From Nephrocerus scutellatus (Eukaryota > Arthropoda > Insecta > Diptera > Pipunculidae), in assembly GCA_947095585.1 (NCBI GenBank), contig OX352765.1, forward strand, positions 25,388,254-25,452,253: a DNA stretch of 64,000 nt, read 5' to 3'. A program made the position numbers and the translations under genes. How positions within the stretch are numbered: the stretch's first letter is position 1; every line of letters starts with the position of its first letter. The notes beneath the pieces were generated by a model. The model was given only the letters and a program-made list of their open reading frames with translations, had not been told where the DNA came from and made no database searches. Shown here one piece after another: positions 11,465 through 24,201 of this stretch.

Positions 11465-14400
11465 ATCTGTTCCGGAGCTACCCTTTCGAGGTCTTTCCAA
11501 TATAGAGTTCTTGAGCTTTGGCGACAACCTTCTGGACGAAATACCAAAACACGTATTAACTCATTTGCCGAAAATCAAAACACTCGATCTGGGCAAAGGT
11601 TTCATACGATCCGTATTGCAGGATGACTTCAAGGGTATCCAAAGGGCTAAATTCCTATTCTTAGCTAGCAATAATATAACACGACTAGAAAAGGGCGCCT
11701 TCCCGACAAGTCTGTACTCATTGCATTTGGGACGAAATCAAATAACCAATTTGAATGGTACACTGAGAGAGCTGCACAACCTGGAATCGCTGTTCATTAA
11801 TATGAACAATATTACTTCGCTAGAGGGTGAGCTATCCGATGCGCATAATTTGAAATTGATATTGGCGCAAAATAATCGTTTGGAACGTCTGCCGCAGAGT
11901 ATGAAACATATGTACAAGCTGGAAACGATTCACCTGCAGAATAATAAACTGAAATCATTTGATTCGGTCTTTCGAAATGGCAAAAGTTTGACATTTGTCA
12001 AAGCCTTCCACAATGAACTGGAATATCTGGCAGAGGATGAATTCTTAGAAGCGGAATATGTAGAAGAGCTCGATTTGGCAGATAATAATTTGAAATCTCT
12101 GAACAAATCGTTGTTGCCAATGAAACGACTGCAGCTGGCCAACTTCTCACTCAACGGTATGGAAGAGTTCTCAATGAATGAAATTCGCGGCTTGGAATAT
12201 TTAAAATCACTCGACATCTCGTATAATCAGATACGAAAATTGACCGGTCGCCAGGAGAACACTATCGACCAGCAATCGTTTTTGGTTGATTTCCAGTTGC
12301 ATCACAATCGCCTAAAATCTCTCGATGGAGCATTGATGGGATTGAATCGATTGCGGATTTTAAGTTTGACACACAATGAAATTGAAAAAATTTTACCGGA
12401 TGACTTTATCGGGCTGGAGAATTTAGAGATATTGGATTTGTCGCACAATCAATTGTTGACATTGGAGGAAATGTCCACTGTAAGTATAAGAGTGCTCTCA
12501 AGAAATGTTGCTGCAATACAGCACTTTATGTGAAAATAAGTTTAGGTATTAAATTATCACTTGTTTGTTTCTGGCAGTAAAGTATCATTCAGAAATATCT
12601 CCGCCAGTTCAGCTTTAGTAGCAAATCTTCAAACTATTGTCATCATTGTCATCTCGAACTACGCCCTCCTTCCAACGAAAACCTGACCTATTTGCTAGTG
12701 TACTAAGGGATTCTATAGGCTCTTTTTTTTGTTTTTATAGTGGCTTTGCTTTGTATTTAAATAATATTATATAAGTCAAGTCATAATTTTTCTGAGTCTC
12801 ACATTATCTTATAGACCAGCGAATTGAATATTGTGTTAAGATTTCTGGCTATAAAGAGTCTTTAGGAGTCTTGTAAAACAGCAGTTGTGTTATCTCCTTT
12901 TTTATGTATGTATGTTGTTGCATAGGAAGACAGCCGCATTGCTTCTGTCTTCAATACTTGCATGAATTGTTAATCATTGGCTTCAACTTTTTCGTAAGCA
13001 TTTTGTAATTCATAAAATAGCTGCTTCAACATACCTTTCAAATCGACAAATTGTCGATCATATTCCTTCCTTTGAAACTGCATTATGCGAAGTTCAAATT
13101 TTCGAACTTAACCGTTATCAAAACAAAACCTTTATTTCCTGACGTCTACTGTTCAGATTAAAAGTTTCTTTTGACAGCAAATATAGAGCGTATTTTTTTA
13201 TGTTGGAGAAATCGAAGAGATCGGGGAAATCCGAGATATCCGAAAAATGTTTTTTCTGATCAGATCGGTCAGATCAAAAAAATAATCTTCTGTGTTTTCT
13301 TTAGTACCAGAGAAAAGCTTTATTTCTCAACTTAGTTCTCCATGCCTCATGTTTAAGGAAACAACCAACTACAGCTGTCAAAAAATGTTCGGTACATTTT
13401 TCGGAGTAAAATAATGAACCATATACGAGAATTATCGGAGTGTAAAAAAGGACCCGGAGAAATGAATTTTTTCTCGAAGAATGAAATGAAATTAATTAAA
13501 ATGAACGCATATCTGAAGTTTGAAAGTTAAATTAAATCTCCGATTACTTCGACACAAAAAAAACACGGCCATAGACAATTCACGATTAGAGACGAATTTA
13601 CAATCGTCAATAAGATGCGCGTTTCTACTGACTCACGAAATGCATGTAAACATAATCGATAACATCTGACACAGTTAACAGTAAACAATTTTTACAGCCA
13701 TCAGTTTTGACTGTCAAACCTACATTTAGCAGTTCACACTCTCATGTCGTTTTTTTAATAAAAATCTGGGGCAGATTAATTTTTTGGCTGTCATGTCGTT
13801 CGTTTTCTTTAAAAAAAAAAATATATACGGTAGATCGAAATTCCCCTCTGTATATTTTGGGAGATTTACCCCTCTTTTAATTTACAACAACACATGCAAC
13901 AAAACAATGTAAAAAGATTTTCGCTTTTCGTATTCAAATTGCCAAGAAAAAATGTGAGCTCGAGCGCAGATTTCTAAAACAAGAAAAAACGTCAGTTTAG
14001 AGTGGTGTCATTCAAAGCTGACTGTCAGTTTCGATTGTCTGTTAGAGCTTTATGCGCAAACGTTTGAATATTGCGTTATACTGCTAATTTATTTGCCTTT
14101 CATTTGATTTTTCCTCTTTTTTAACAGAGTGCACTCGTTTTTTTTTCATCAAATGAACAAAAAAATTTCACTTTGACGGTTTGTATGGCCGCACAAATTC
14201 CACGGTGACAGTGATAACAAAAAATTTTATTTTATAGTTTTAACCGCACTAATCGAACATTTTTCATCACAATATTAATTATTTTTTGAGCGAAATGAAA
14301 AAAAAAATTAATCACGAATCAAAAGTCAAAATTGCAGCACAATAACAGTCTTTTGTTAGCGTGTGTGGGTAGGGTGTACCGCTCGACCAAGTGTAAAATT

Positions 14401-15702
14401 TTACCCCAGAACTACACTCAGTGCAATTTTCAAAATCAAACGAACAAAAGAAGTGTGATGTTGTAACGTTCGGTGCAATATTTTTGCACTCAGGGAAATG
14501 TTTTCTATCAAACGAAACTTAACCCTGTTTCCATAAGCGCAAACAATGGTTCAATCTAGGTTGAACTCTTCATAGAACCGAGATAATAGATGATTGAACT
14601 TTCGTTCGGTCCTTTCTGTTACGATGCGAATTTTTCCTAATAATTTTATGCATTCTTCGATTTATGTAAAAATTTTCTTCTCTTTTAGACTTTTCTTCCA
14701 TCATTGAAAATCCTAAAGGTAGCATTCAACAATTTGACAAATCTCGAAAAAGACTTCCACGGCTTACCGGTGCTGTGTCAGGCGAATCTAATGTACAATC
14801 AAATTGCATCAATTTCGCCAAGTTTGGTGGCAAACACACGCTGTTCGAATCATGGTGTCCCAGGAAAACTAGAAATCTGGCTTGAAAGTGAGTAGTATAT
14901 ACTTATTTTAAAACATTTTTATTATTTATTCAGTTTTACTTAGTATTTGCTAATTTTATTCATACTTTTCACAGACAATCCAATTATGTGCGACGACAGT
15001 CTGAATGAACTCTGCCCGATGATGTTATCGCAAGAGGCTCGAATTCGTGGAAAATCCCAGTGTTATGAAAGTGACCGTGAAGTTTGCACCGATCTGCCGA
15101 TTCTACTGCAAGCTCCACTGCCACAGAATCTTCCGTTAATTATTCAACAACAATTGAATCAACAGGCAGTCGCTTCAAATTCAAACCCACTGGTGCAGGT
15201 CATCGTTCCCTCAATACTATTAGCTAAAAGTCTTAAAAAACAGGATGACCTATTGCCACCAATTATTGCACCATTAGGCCAATCAATTATAAAAACTCTT
15301 CCGATTGCGATCACAACGACAACCACCAGCACAACAACAACAACACCGCCACCACCTACGTCAACGACCACCACTACGACCACAACGACTACAACGCCAG
15401 CACCATTACTAAAACCAGAAACAGTTCAACAAATCGTTGTGGACATTGTGGAGCCAGTACCAATACCGTTAGCAACATCATCGGATATTCAAACTGAATA
15501 CCCAACCGTTGTGTACATACCAAATCTCGAAAACAAGTCTGACCAGTCTGAAAATGTACCCGTTAATACCCCGGATAATATCGGTGACAACGACGACGGT
15601 GAGGACAATTCGGTGCACGAAGAAATTCCCTCGGTAGTGCTGACCGATATAGAAAATTCACAAAGACTCCTAATTCAAGAGGAACCTCCCGAAAGTCCAT
15701 GA
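11465..15702 (+). CDS. Secreted leucine-rich-repeat protein, 3' exons (candidate convoluted/ALS orthologue)
   Basis: Three exons read as one frame: 11465-12479, 14689-14887 and 14975-15702, all with AG/GT borders. The introns are 2.2 kb (phase 0) and 87 bp (phase 1), and the stop is TGA at 15700-15702. They give 646 residues. Exon 1 enters in phase 2, so at least one upstream exon with the signal peptide is missing. The first two exons are almost entirely LRRs of the typical extracellular type (about 14, LxxLxLxxNxI/L), for example LESLFINMNNITSLEG and LEILDLSHNQLLTLEE. The third starts with an LRRCT-like cap (NNPIMCDDSLNELC). It then has a Thr-rich, O-glycosylation-like stretch near residues 525-550 and an acidic tail. 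No membrane segment follows, so it is probably secreted. The conv suggestion rests on remembered Drosophila 66A gene order (conv beside lqf) and on the LRR architecture. It is inference; other extracellular LRR proteins remain possible. Confidence 0.85.
12480..14688 (+). other. Large phase-0 intron of the LRR gene
   Basis: The intron begins GTAAGT and ends in a pyrimidine-rich tctcttttag. It holds one copy of dispersed repeat family G (13755-13985) and otherwise AT-rich sequence without recognisable exons. Confidence 0.8.
13755..13985 (+). repeat. Dispersed repeat family G, copy 1
   Basis: Ordered blocks match the copy at 60893-61165: attttttggctgtcatgtcg, acggtagatcg, ttcccctct, gatttacccctc and cacatgcaacaaaacaatgt. 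The two copies are clearly related but diverged. No terminal repeats or protein are visible, so the class is unknown. Confidence 0.7.
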
Positions 15703-17265
15703 ATTAAAGAATATAACAAAAAGCATATTTAAGTTAATATTAAATGTTTACAATTAAGAAATTTTTAGTTTTAATTCTCCCTTTTTTTATTTTCTTCCCT
15801 TTCTTTGTCATAATATCTCGCCACAAGCCAAACTGCACAGCAATGGACTGTACTCAAAAAAGTTTCAAAATTAATTTAGGTACATTTAAAATTATTATAA
15901 AAATTCCATCAAAACAAATCCAAAATTGTATACTTACCAAATAAATAATTTTGGATATATGTCCAATATTTCAAAATCGACCGATAATCAGATTTAATAA
16001 GTACACATTTGTTAAATAAAAAACAACGAAAAACGATGCACCCTGTATAATACCAATTTGTTTTTAAGTTTAATATGTATGTCAATACATACCTAATACT
16101 AAATTATAGAATCTGTTTTATACTCTGTGTTTACAAACTCTTAAACAGCTCGCGGATGGTATAATTTATTTGTGAAAACAGCGATTAATTTAATTAATGC
16201 GAATAGTTAGATTATTAGAAGATTGTAATACGTTGCATTGAGGCAATATCATAAAACAAAATAGCTATCTATAATACATACATAAATAATACAACTGAAC
16301 AACTATATATATAGTAAGAATTTAGCAACACAGTACTATTATAGATGGTAGGAAATAAAGGTATTCAAATAAAACAATAACAAAATTTAAAGATAATATG
16401 CGTTTATTCGTTAATTTTATCTCAAATGCAATTTTTTTTTCACATTACGGCAACGGAAGAAGATAAAATCCATTTTAAGTTCCATTTTCATAGCAAGACA
16501 GTAGCTGAGCTGTCATACACATGTTTTGTTTGAATGTTCTGCATTTATACTGCATAATAGTTATATGTTAGTTTTGCATTGTTACAGCGGATTTGTGATT
16601 TAAAAGTACGCGTTTCGTTAAGCTCTCAACAGAATTAGGAGGAAATTTGCAACCGCTATAACTATTCTGTACTGATCGAAGAGATGTGGTCGCTCTTTTT
16701 GTTTACGTTAGTTGGTTATGTTCTGTGTAAGCTTAGAAAAAGTTCTATTACCTTGTGCGTGTGTGTGCTCCGGATATTTAGAAGTACTTGTATATATGAA
16801 CGAATGATTGCACTATATTTACAAACGAATTCGAACATGGGTTCCAGCAAAATGCATTCCAAACTCATTACATTATAATTGGTCACTATTTAGCAAAGAG
16901 GAAAATATAATTTTGTATTTTTTTTTAATTAAACTTACATTCTGTGGATCATCTAAACACTTCGTTCTTTATTCATTTTGTGTTCGATTTATTATTGTCG
17001 ATCATGAAAAATGGTATAAATTCTGTATTCTATTATGTCTTTCCAATTACTACAATGTAGTTGTGAGTAGATTATTAAAGGAATGCGGCTTTTAGTTTTC
17101 CACAAATTGGTAGAAGCTACTTATAATAAAGGTGCAAAGTAGCTACAAGGACAGAAATAATCGTTGGCAGTTGTCCGTGCACAAGGGAATACAGCAATTG
17201 TTTACTTTTTTGATTGTCGCCAATGTTAAAAAATATGAAACAGTCACAATACTAATTATAAAAAA
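15703..17265. other. 3' UTR and downstream DNA of the LRR gene
   Basis: There is no further exon. Possible poly(A) signals (AATAAA) occur at about 15940 and 16353-16370, so the LRR transcript probably ends within the first 700 bases. The rest is AT-rich and unrecognised. Confidence 0.5.
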
Positions 17266-17553
17266 CAGCTCATAAAAATTAGAAATGTTCTTGTATATTC
17301 TCTAATCGGAGAAACATGTGTGCAGTTTAAATAAAATTAATAATTAATTTAAAAAAAACCAAGACCTAAGGGGCTCCAAACTTTAAAAGAAAGTGCTCCA
17401 AACTTTAAAAGAAAGTGTTGTCATCGGAAATACACCGGTGTGCAAAGTTGAATAAAATCGTGCTTTAGGAAGTGGAGAAAATTGATCACAAGATTTGGCT
17501 AGCCAGTCAACCACAAACACACGGATATGCAAAGTTAATATAGAGAATTTAAA
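17266..17553 (+). repeat. Family A repeat, short full-length copy
   Basis: It has both ends: cagctcataaaaatt and tatattctctaatcgg at the left, and gttaatatagagaattt at the right. The core contains a small local duplication (ctccaaactttaaaagaaag twice), gttgtcatcgg and cagtcaaccacaaacacacgg. It gives the minimal architecture of the family without the long internal array. Confidence 0.75.
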
Positions 17554-20522
17554 CAGGTGGTTATGGTGGATTTTGGATTTTGACTGTCCAAAACGATAAA
17601 CAATACTAAAAGCCACTATTTTGGTATTTTTAAACGCAACTACTCTTATGTCACATAACAGTGTCTCACAACAGTATAACATGTACCCCTTTTTCAATGT
17701 AGAGTGAGACGTAGTCACGTTCAAATAAAAAGAAAGCCCGTTGTCGCCTTAATATTACTTACCCGGCGTTGCTCAGGTATTTATCATCCCAATCTTTAAT
17801 TAGACAGGGGTAGAACAAAGAATGATACCTATCTATAAGGTACAATTGCAGTTTTTATTAACAAAAATAAGTATTTAAAATTATGGCTATAGTATTCAAA
17901 TTATAAAATTAAATTTAAAAAAAATACATAATATTAATTTAAAAAAAAATTGGTTGTGTATAATGTTTTTAGTTTATCTAAACTTCAACAGCAAGAATAA
18001 ATAAATTCTTAGGTGAACCCACCCCAGAGCAAGCAAAATAAAGTTGTCCGTGGGAAAAAAAATGGCGATCACAAATCTAAACTCCTCAGTACTTAATAAA
18101 CTGTTCGACTTATTGATCGTCATCGAAAACTCAAGTTTTACTGGAAATTGCAATTTCTGAAATTTAAAAGATAGATCCGTCGAAATGAGTGCTATCCCTG
18201 GAATTAAAACTGTTTCTGTGGCAGATTTCAAAAATCGATATCAATTTTATATTGTTTGTTTAGTTCTCTTTATGCTATGTTGTGGCGACACCTTTCGTTC
18301 CATCCTTAAGCAATGGGTTAATTGACATTGCATTGACGTTTGTTGTTCTTAATTCATCTTACATCCCAGCGTGTGCTACGCACTTCATTAATTCGACAGT
18401 CGAATGACGAATAACGAGTTGTCTGTCGGCGAGTGGTTGTGAGGAAATGACTAATAGCTCACTTCACTGGTTTAATTCAACTTCCGAACGTCGGACGACT
18501 AAATTTTGTCTCCTATTCTTGTCCTCGTGTGAAACAGAAACTGAAATCACAAAAAAATCCGATTTAACGAGTTAATTGTTTAAAGTTAAATTCTCTAATT
18601 AGATTTCCAATTTCTCTGTTGTAATATTTGATGATTGTTTGTATTCTTTTTATTAAAATAAAAGTTACCCTGAAAGATGAAACAACTGTAATATAAATTC
18701 TTATTTAAAAGTGCCTGTTTTTGGAATCCCACTTGGGAATTGCTTCAATGTAACTTGATCATACTGTTATTGACTTAGTAATGTAGAAATGATTAAAGAA
18801 AAGTCAACTTAAATGCAAGGGCAAAGTAGCAAATAGCAATGTAGCTTGTAACTTTTACGTGTTATGTGCCTCTTTCGCCCCTCTTTTCGTATAACATACC
18901 AATAACATTGTTCTTTCTCGTTTTAAACACCACTGTATCAGGTTTCAAGTTGAACCAAAATTTTAAAAAACACTAATGAATTTTAGTCGTGTAGTAAATG
19001 TAGTCTATAAACGTCAAATTATTTTATTTAGCTTTTATTTTTTTCAAATTAAATTTAATTGAGTTAATTCTGAACATTTTAAATTAGAACACAATTTTTA
19101 TTACCAACCTTTGTGTATTTCATGATGGTTATGTACAGCTAAGTTGCTTTCTCACAAGTAAAGAAATAAGAACAGAACTTAAATTACGTGAAAAACACAT
19201 AGTTTCGATTAATTTCATTTTCTAAAATGGTTCGTCGGGTTTAAAATTTATGCATTGATCTAGTACTATTGCATTAACTTGCTCCTCATTAGAGACATTT
19301 ATTATTTATTATATTATTTATGTGTAATAAAAATTTTTAATTTTCCCATGACTTTATTGTAAAATGGGCTTGAGATAAATTATGCATTTTTATTTTCATC
19401 TAGTCCATTAGACTATAAAAAAAACTAACACATATTTCACATCCAGTTAAAAGCGAACTTAATTCTGTATTTCTTCAAGAAATTGTAAACTTAAGAACAG
19501 AGATCTACCAACCAGCAGATTTTTTTTGTCAAAACCAAAATCTATAAATTTCTGAAGGTCTTGAGTTTTTCATTGTGAAAGAACGTTTATTATTGCAATT
19601 AATTTATGTATGAAGGTTAAAGATCTCGGAATAATAAAATTTGTTTGAAATGTTTTGAATAAATGTTATAAATTGAATAAGGAAGTTTTGAAAAACCAAA
19701 AAACCATTTTTTTTACAAAGTAGTGAACGGTGTAGTTAAGAAGGTAGGTAATTATAAAAATGTACTACGTAGTTTTTAATTAACAACGTGTTGTTTTTTG
19801 AAATAGTTTATTACGTTTTTATCTAATTAACAACTCTGCAACTGACTATTAAAATGAAAAGAGTAAGAAACAACCACGCAAATATTAAAGTTATATCACG
19901 TCATTATAACCATATAAACTTGTGTGAGACGTTATAACAATTGTGGTGTTGTAATTTTGGCATTGTTTATACCGGACATGTTTATTAAATTTTTTAGTAA
20001 TTAATACGATTAGATGATATTATAAAACACATGCACACAAAATTCTACACTACGCTAAATGAACAAGATTCTCATATGCCTGCTGCCCGTGTTTGTTAGA
20101 TACTGTGTAAAAGGTAGTTCAAGTTTTCAGCTTCAAGCAATATGTTCATGTCGTCATCGGCTTTTTTCGTAAAATGACAGTTTTTTTAGTTCTTCTTTGT
20201 TATCGTTCTTCATGATTTTTTCGATAGTCTTCTCTTTAACTTTATGTGAATTTTTGTTTTTCCAAAATCGAGTTTGTAATCAATTTAAATAAATTATTTT
20301 TTTTCTAAAGCGAGAGTGAAGCGAACTCAACAACATTTCAGCTTTTATTTCGAGTGCTTTCATCAAAGTCAAGTACACAAAGTAAAATTCCATTTGCTAC
20401 AAGGCATTTTCTTCTGTCAAAGCTCGTAGCTATTTTTTATTATTTCTTATTATTTTTCGTTTTATTCAATTCGATGTTCCGTCGGTTTTTGTAATTCATC
20501 ATTGCCGTTGTAGTCTTCACCG
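17554..20522. other. Intergenic DNA, nothing certain
   Basis: A stretch near 17760-18060 begins ttacttacccggcgttgctc and ends gagcaagcaaaataaagttg. It resembles dispersed repeats common in insects but is too degraded to place. The rest is AT-rich without recognisable exons. A short ATG frame at 20059 with a hydrophobic start was considered and rejected. Confidence 0.4.
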
Positions 20523-20902
20523 TCAGTTCGCCTCCTGACAAATAAATAAAAAGTAAAGAAAGTGCAAACAGAGAAAATCGTGAAAAATTTCTGAGTTTTT
20601 TTCTAATTTGCTGCTATTTTGCAGCAAATGCAAGTCAAATTTTTTTTGTGTCGTGGACAGTGAGTGGTCAAGCCTTGAGAAAAAAGTAAATGTTTTCGGA
20701 GAAATTTTTGTCTACAGTGGTGGCAAAGTATAGAAAATTATTTAAACGTCAACACTCATTCTCTGCCTACGACGACTTCTATGTAATATTTTACAATTTT
20801 TGTAATAATTTATTGATAGACGGAAGCACAAAGTCACAGTGATAACCGACAGAAAAATCCAGCAATTTCTTCAATTTTAATTTTAATTTTGACATTAATC
20901 AG
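20523..20902 (+). promoter_or_regulatory. Possible promoter and first non-coding exon of epsin (lqf)
   Basis: An arthropod initiator-like TCAGTTCG lies at 20523. About 380 bp later, ttaatcag is followed by GTGAGC, a good splice donor. The segment is A-rich like a fly 5' UTR. The next plus-strand start codon belonging to a convincing gene is lqf at 31541. This would imply a first intron of about 10 kb filled with transposons. It is inference only; several ATGs in the segment weaken it. Confidence 0.25.
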
Positions 20903-21491
20903 GTGAGCATTGATATCACCGTTTCGCAACAAGAGCGTCTATATTTGAGCTGCATATTGCAAGTAGCATGTGATTGCCGTGCAACCCATCCACTGCCACA
21001 ACTCATTGGCCTTTTAAAGAAACCAGAATCCACTGCGACCACTTTTCACCAGACTTTCAGTAGCTTCAAGTCATTGGCTCGCAATTTCTTTCTCTGCCAA
21101 AATTTGTTTCTTCACATCAATTTGAAATGTTTTATGCGCTTTTTATCGTTTTTGTGCCTTAAAGTATGTCTTTGTCTTCTGCTTGTTTGTTACCGCGATT
21201 GTAATGTCGGTCCCACTACGTTTTATCAAAGAAAAACTGAGCTCTTACAACAATCAATTTCTCAGTTGTTAAATCGGAAATTAGTCATATGGCATTGGGT
21301 GTATCGCAATATTGTTCTTGTTTTGTTGATTGTTGTTATCTCCCTACCTCTCCAACTATCTAAGTATTCAAACAGCTTTTGGTTACTAAGGTTTTAATAT
21401 GGATTGTCTTTATTTTCTTTAATCAATGTATATTTGTTGTTTTTTATATTTTACATAAAACACTTTCTCATTGCAGCTTATTGCATTTGTA

Positions 21492-22231
21492 CGAGGGTTG
21501 CCTTTAATATTTCGGGATAAGAGAACAAAAATTTAACGAAAATGGCTTTATTGTTTTAGAAATATTCTCCATTAGGATCAATACACTTTTGCCTGCGTTT
21601 GAATAAATTTTCGAAGCACTTTTTCCAGCCTGATTGAGGTACCTACCTCCAAGACATACATTCATGCATGTTAGACTGCTCAAATATTCATTTGTTTGTG
21701 CCGATGTATGACAGCTCGCATTATCGTCGTGGAGAAAGATCCTTCTTATTTCGCCGAAGACTTCTGACAAACAAATGGTTGTGTACGATTCTACATTGCA
21801 CCAATGGTACGGTTGCGACGTGTCCAGTTTTTCCGAAAAACGCGGCCCATTTCCATCAAAGTGATTCGTGCGCGAACAACTTTTGTTGAATTCGGCTCTT
21901 ACCTTACCATACCGTCGACTGCTCTTTGGTTTCGGGATCATACGCATTGATCCAAGCTTCGACTCCTGTCACAATGTTATAGACATATTTTGATTATATT
22001 TTTTTTAACATTTCTTGCGACCAATTGACACTAAACGTTGTTTTAGTGAATTTTTTTACGGCTAAATGTTCATGCATTATTCAATGCATGCTGGTCCCAC
22101 TTATGCCCAAGTGTGTCTCAATCTCACGATGATTCACATGACGGTCTTGCAGTTCATGCACAGCATCAATGTTTTCCGGAACAACAACCGATTTTGGACG
22201 AACTTCACGAAATTCGTCGCTGAGCGAACTT
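21492..22231 (-). mobile_element. Mariner-type transposon, 5'-truncated and degraded
   Basis: On the minus strand a broken mariner transposase can be followed in order: an [20 protein letters not shown] segment, helix-turn-helix [15 protein letters not shown], then IVTGVEAWINAYDPE (first catalytic Asp replaced in the usual TGDESW box). Next are FLHDDNASCHTSAQTNEYL with the HDN catalytic Asp, and a C-terminal AGKSASKIYSNAGKS region. Several frameshifts and an internal deletion disable it. The element's terminal repeat, CGAGGGTTGCC, lies at 21492 after a TA. The other end is missing and abuts the mitochondrial-like insert at 22234. Confidence 0.8.
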
Positions 22232-22233
22232 TT

Positions 22234-22329
22234 TTCTACTAAACTATGATGAGCCCAAGTTACAGTAACTCCTGAAGCTAATAAAATAGAAGTATTTAAT
22301 AATGGAATATGGAATGGATTAAAAGAAAT
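22234..22329 (-). other. Nuclear mitochondrial insert (NUMT) resembling cox3
   Basis: Read on the minus strand, this approximately 96-bp segment has one open frame containing [13 protein letters not shown] and [15 protein letters not shown]. That is the conserved central part of cytochrome c oxidase subunit III of insect mitochondria. Base usage (A/T at third positions) is also mitochondrial. It is far too short to encode a protein and has no start or stop of its own. It sits exactly at the junction between the truncated mariner and a LINE reverse-transcriptase fragment. That fits capture of mtDNA during repair of a double-strand break. The identification comes from recognising the protein family; identity to any genome was not measured. 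Confidence 0.8.
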
Positions 22330-22339
22330 CGTTAATCAA

Positions 22340-22700
22340 CCAACAACCTTGTCGTACCCCACTTAGGATCTCAAATTCCTCTGACAGCTTTCCTCTATGC
22401 AGCATATGTCTGTTGACACTGTCAAATGCCTTCTCAAAATCGGTGAACAGCAGGTGCAGTGGCTGCCGGAATTCAACGCACTGTTCAATAATGATCCGCA
22501 GGGTGTTAATGTGGTCGACACAGAAGGATCCACTGCGGAAACCTGCTTCTTCGGCATCGAGTGTATCTTCCAGATGTTCCTTAATTTGCTCAAGTACTAC
22601 TTTGGCTATTACCTTTGCAACTGCAGGAAGAACGCAAATGCCTCTCCAGTTTTCGCACTCTATAAGACTACCTTTTTTAGGCTGCTCGTCCTATTAAAGC
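22340..22700 (-). mobile_element. Non-LTR reverse transcriptase fragment, minus strand
   Basis: Minus-strand translation reads through the RT fingers: NWRGICVLPAVAKVIAKVV, then LDAEEAGFRSGSFCVDHINT and LLFTDFEKAFDSVNR, ending SGVRQGC. These are the conserved RT blocks up to the G-x-R-Q-G-C loop; the YADD box is not present. Only about 115 residues remain. The pattern resembles RTE/CR1-like elements, but the clade is uncertain. Confidence 0.75.
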
Positions 22701-24201
22701 TTTATCCAATGCAATATTTATGTTTATATCACATTTCCCACGTTGTTTAAATCGTAGGTAGCATTTTTTTTTCTACATTTAAAGAAAGAGCATTGCCCGT
22801 TAGCCATTTATTGAAAATTTTAAGGTCATCATTTATAATTCTCTGGTTAATCTTCAGTATATAGTTTATACGCAACCTCCGTATTTTTTTAATTTGTGAT
22901 GAAAGGTGAAATTGTAAATTGCTTGACTTTCGACGTTATAGCATTACCCATATGCTTATATGTATGTACATATATTAAACAAGATAAAGTGTGTCCATAC
23001 GTGTTCTTTTGCTCTCAACTTCATCGCATAAAGATTTTTGACTCATATTCTTTCACATAAAACTCAAACTCTTACCAAATATGCTATACACAAATGAAAA
23101 AATAGGTTTAGTTAATCAAAAATTAATTGATACTCCAATTGTTTTCAGTATTTTTTACAGGATAAACGGAATACAATCTTTTTACTGTTCAGCATTTCGC
23201 AAAGAAAATCTCTTTATACTACGATCATCGTTATCATCACTATGCTTGGCTTGTGAATGTAATTGGCTCACTGCTATGTCACAAAGCAATTTTCTAGTCT
23301 CAACAAAGATTTGCCTTTAAAATAAAAAAAATTCAAGTTTATAAGCCTATGTACCACAGAAATGCACGTAATTTTTTGGGACTAATGAATTAAATAATGT
23401 ACATTAGACTTGGGTCAATATGGTTGTTGAACCAAAAATCGCCATTTAGTCGTTCTACTCTTTGAATGCTAAGAACTTTTGCATTTTCATTGTCAATCAA
23501 CTTTGTTGCCATCCATGCCTTACCTGCGTTAGGCAGCGTTGTTATCTTTCACAAGGTTCTCATTTCTCAGCACTCATCCTTTTTATTATTTGTTTGCTTT
23601 TCTATAATTTCATTGTTATATTATTGATTGCAGGTTTGCAATTTGCTTTACTTTTTAAAGCAAAGTATAATTAATTTTAGTCGCAAAACACAGTTGGGTT
23701 TCAATATTTAATTAAACCAGATTATGTTAACGATAATGGAAATGGAAAATAACTGATAAGATAATTTGCAAAACAAATGTGAATTATTTTCTTCAGTGTG
23801 TTAATTAAGTACTTGCATAAATGTACAACAAAACTAGTTTTAATTTATTATACGTTAATAAAAGTACTCGTTGAACAAACGCGAGTGCTGGGTACCGTTA
23901 ATATTTCTCTCTCGTGGTTTTAGTTTGGCGTTTCATTTATAAACTGTTCCCGGGGTGCGGTTTAATTTTGTGTTTTGTAACCGACACTTTAACCTGGTTA
24001 TCTGTCGTCAATTGGCGGGTAATATTTTGTTTATTCAGCTTAGTTTCGGTTTGGTGTTCCATTTGCATAGCGAAAATCAAGAAAAACATCATTTTGACCG
24101 CTTACCCAGGTATAGTTTCGGGTACGATTTGTGCAATAGGAAAGAGACATTTGAGCTTTTAGTTTGAAGTTGACCGATTATTGAAAACTGTACTTGAAAC
24201 G
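22701..24201. other. Intergenic AT-rich DNA
   Basis: No exon or repeat family recognised. Open frames of 60-80 codons near 23081, 23462 and 23914 have no conserved features. Confidence 0.45.

Noticed and set aside
20059..20113. ATG frame starting MNKILICLLPVFV followed by GTAGTT, looking like a signal-peptide exon
   Set aside because: A single 18-codon frame before a weak donor, with no matching downstream exon found.
20903..21397. 164-codon plus-strand open frame, the longest outside genes
   Set aside because: It has no ATG before the middle of the frame, begins exactly at a likely splice donor (GTGAGC), and shows no recognisable domain. The internal ATG version starts with a hydrophobic run but has no support.
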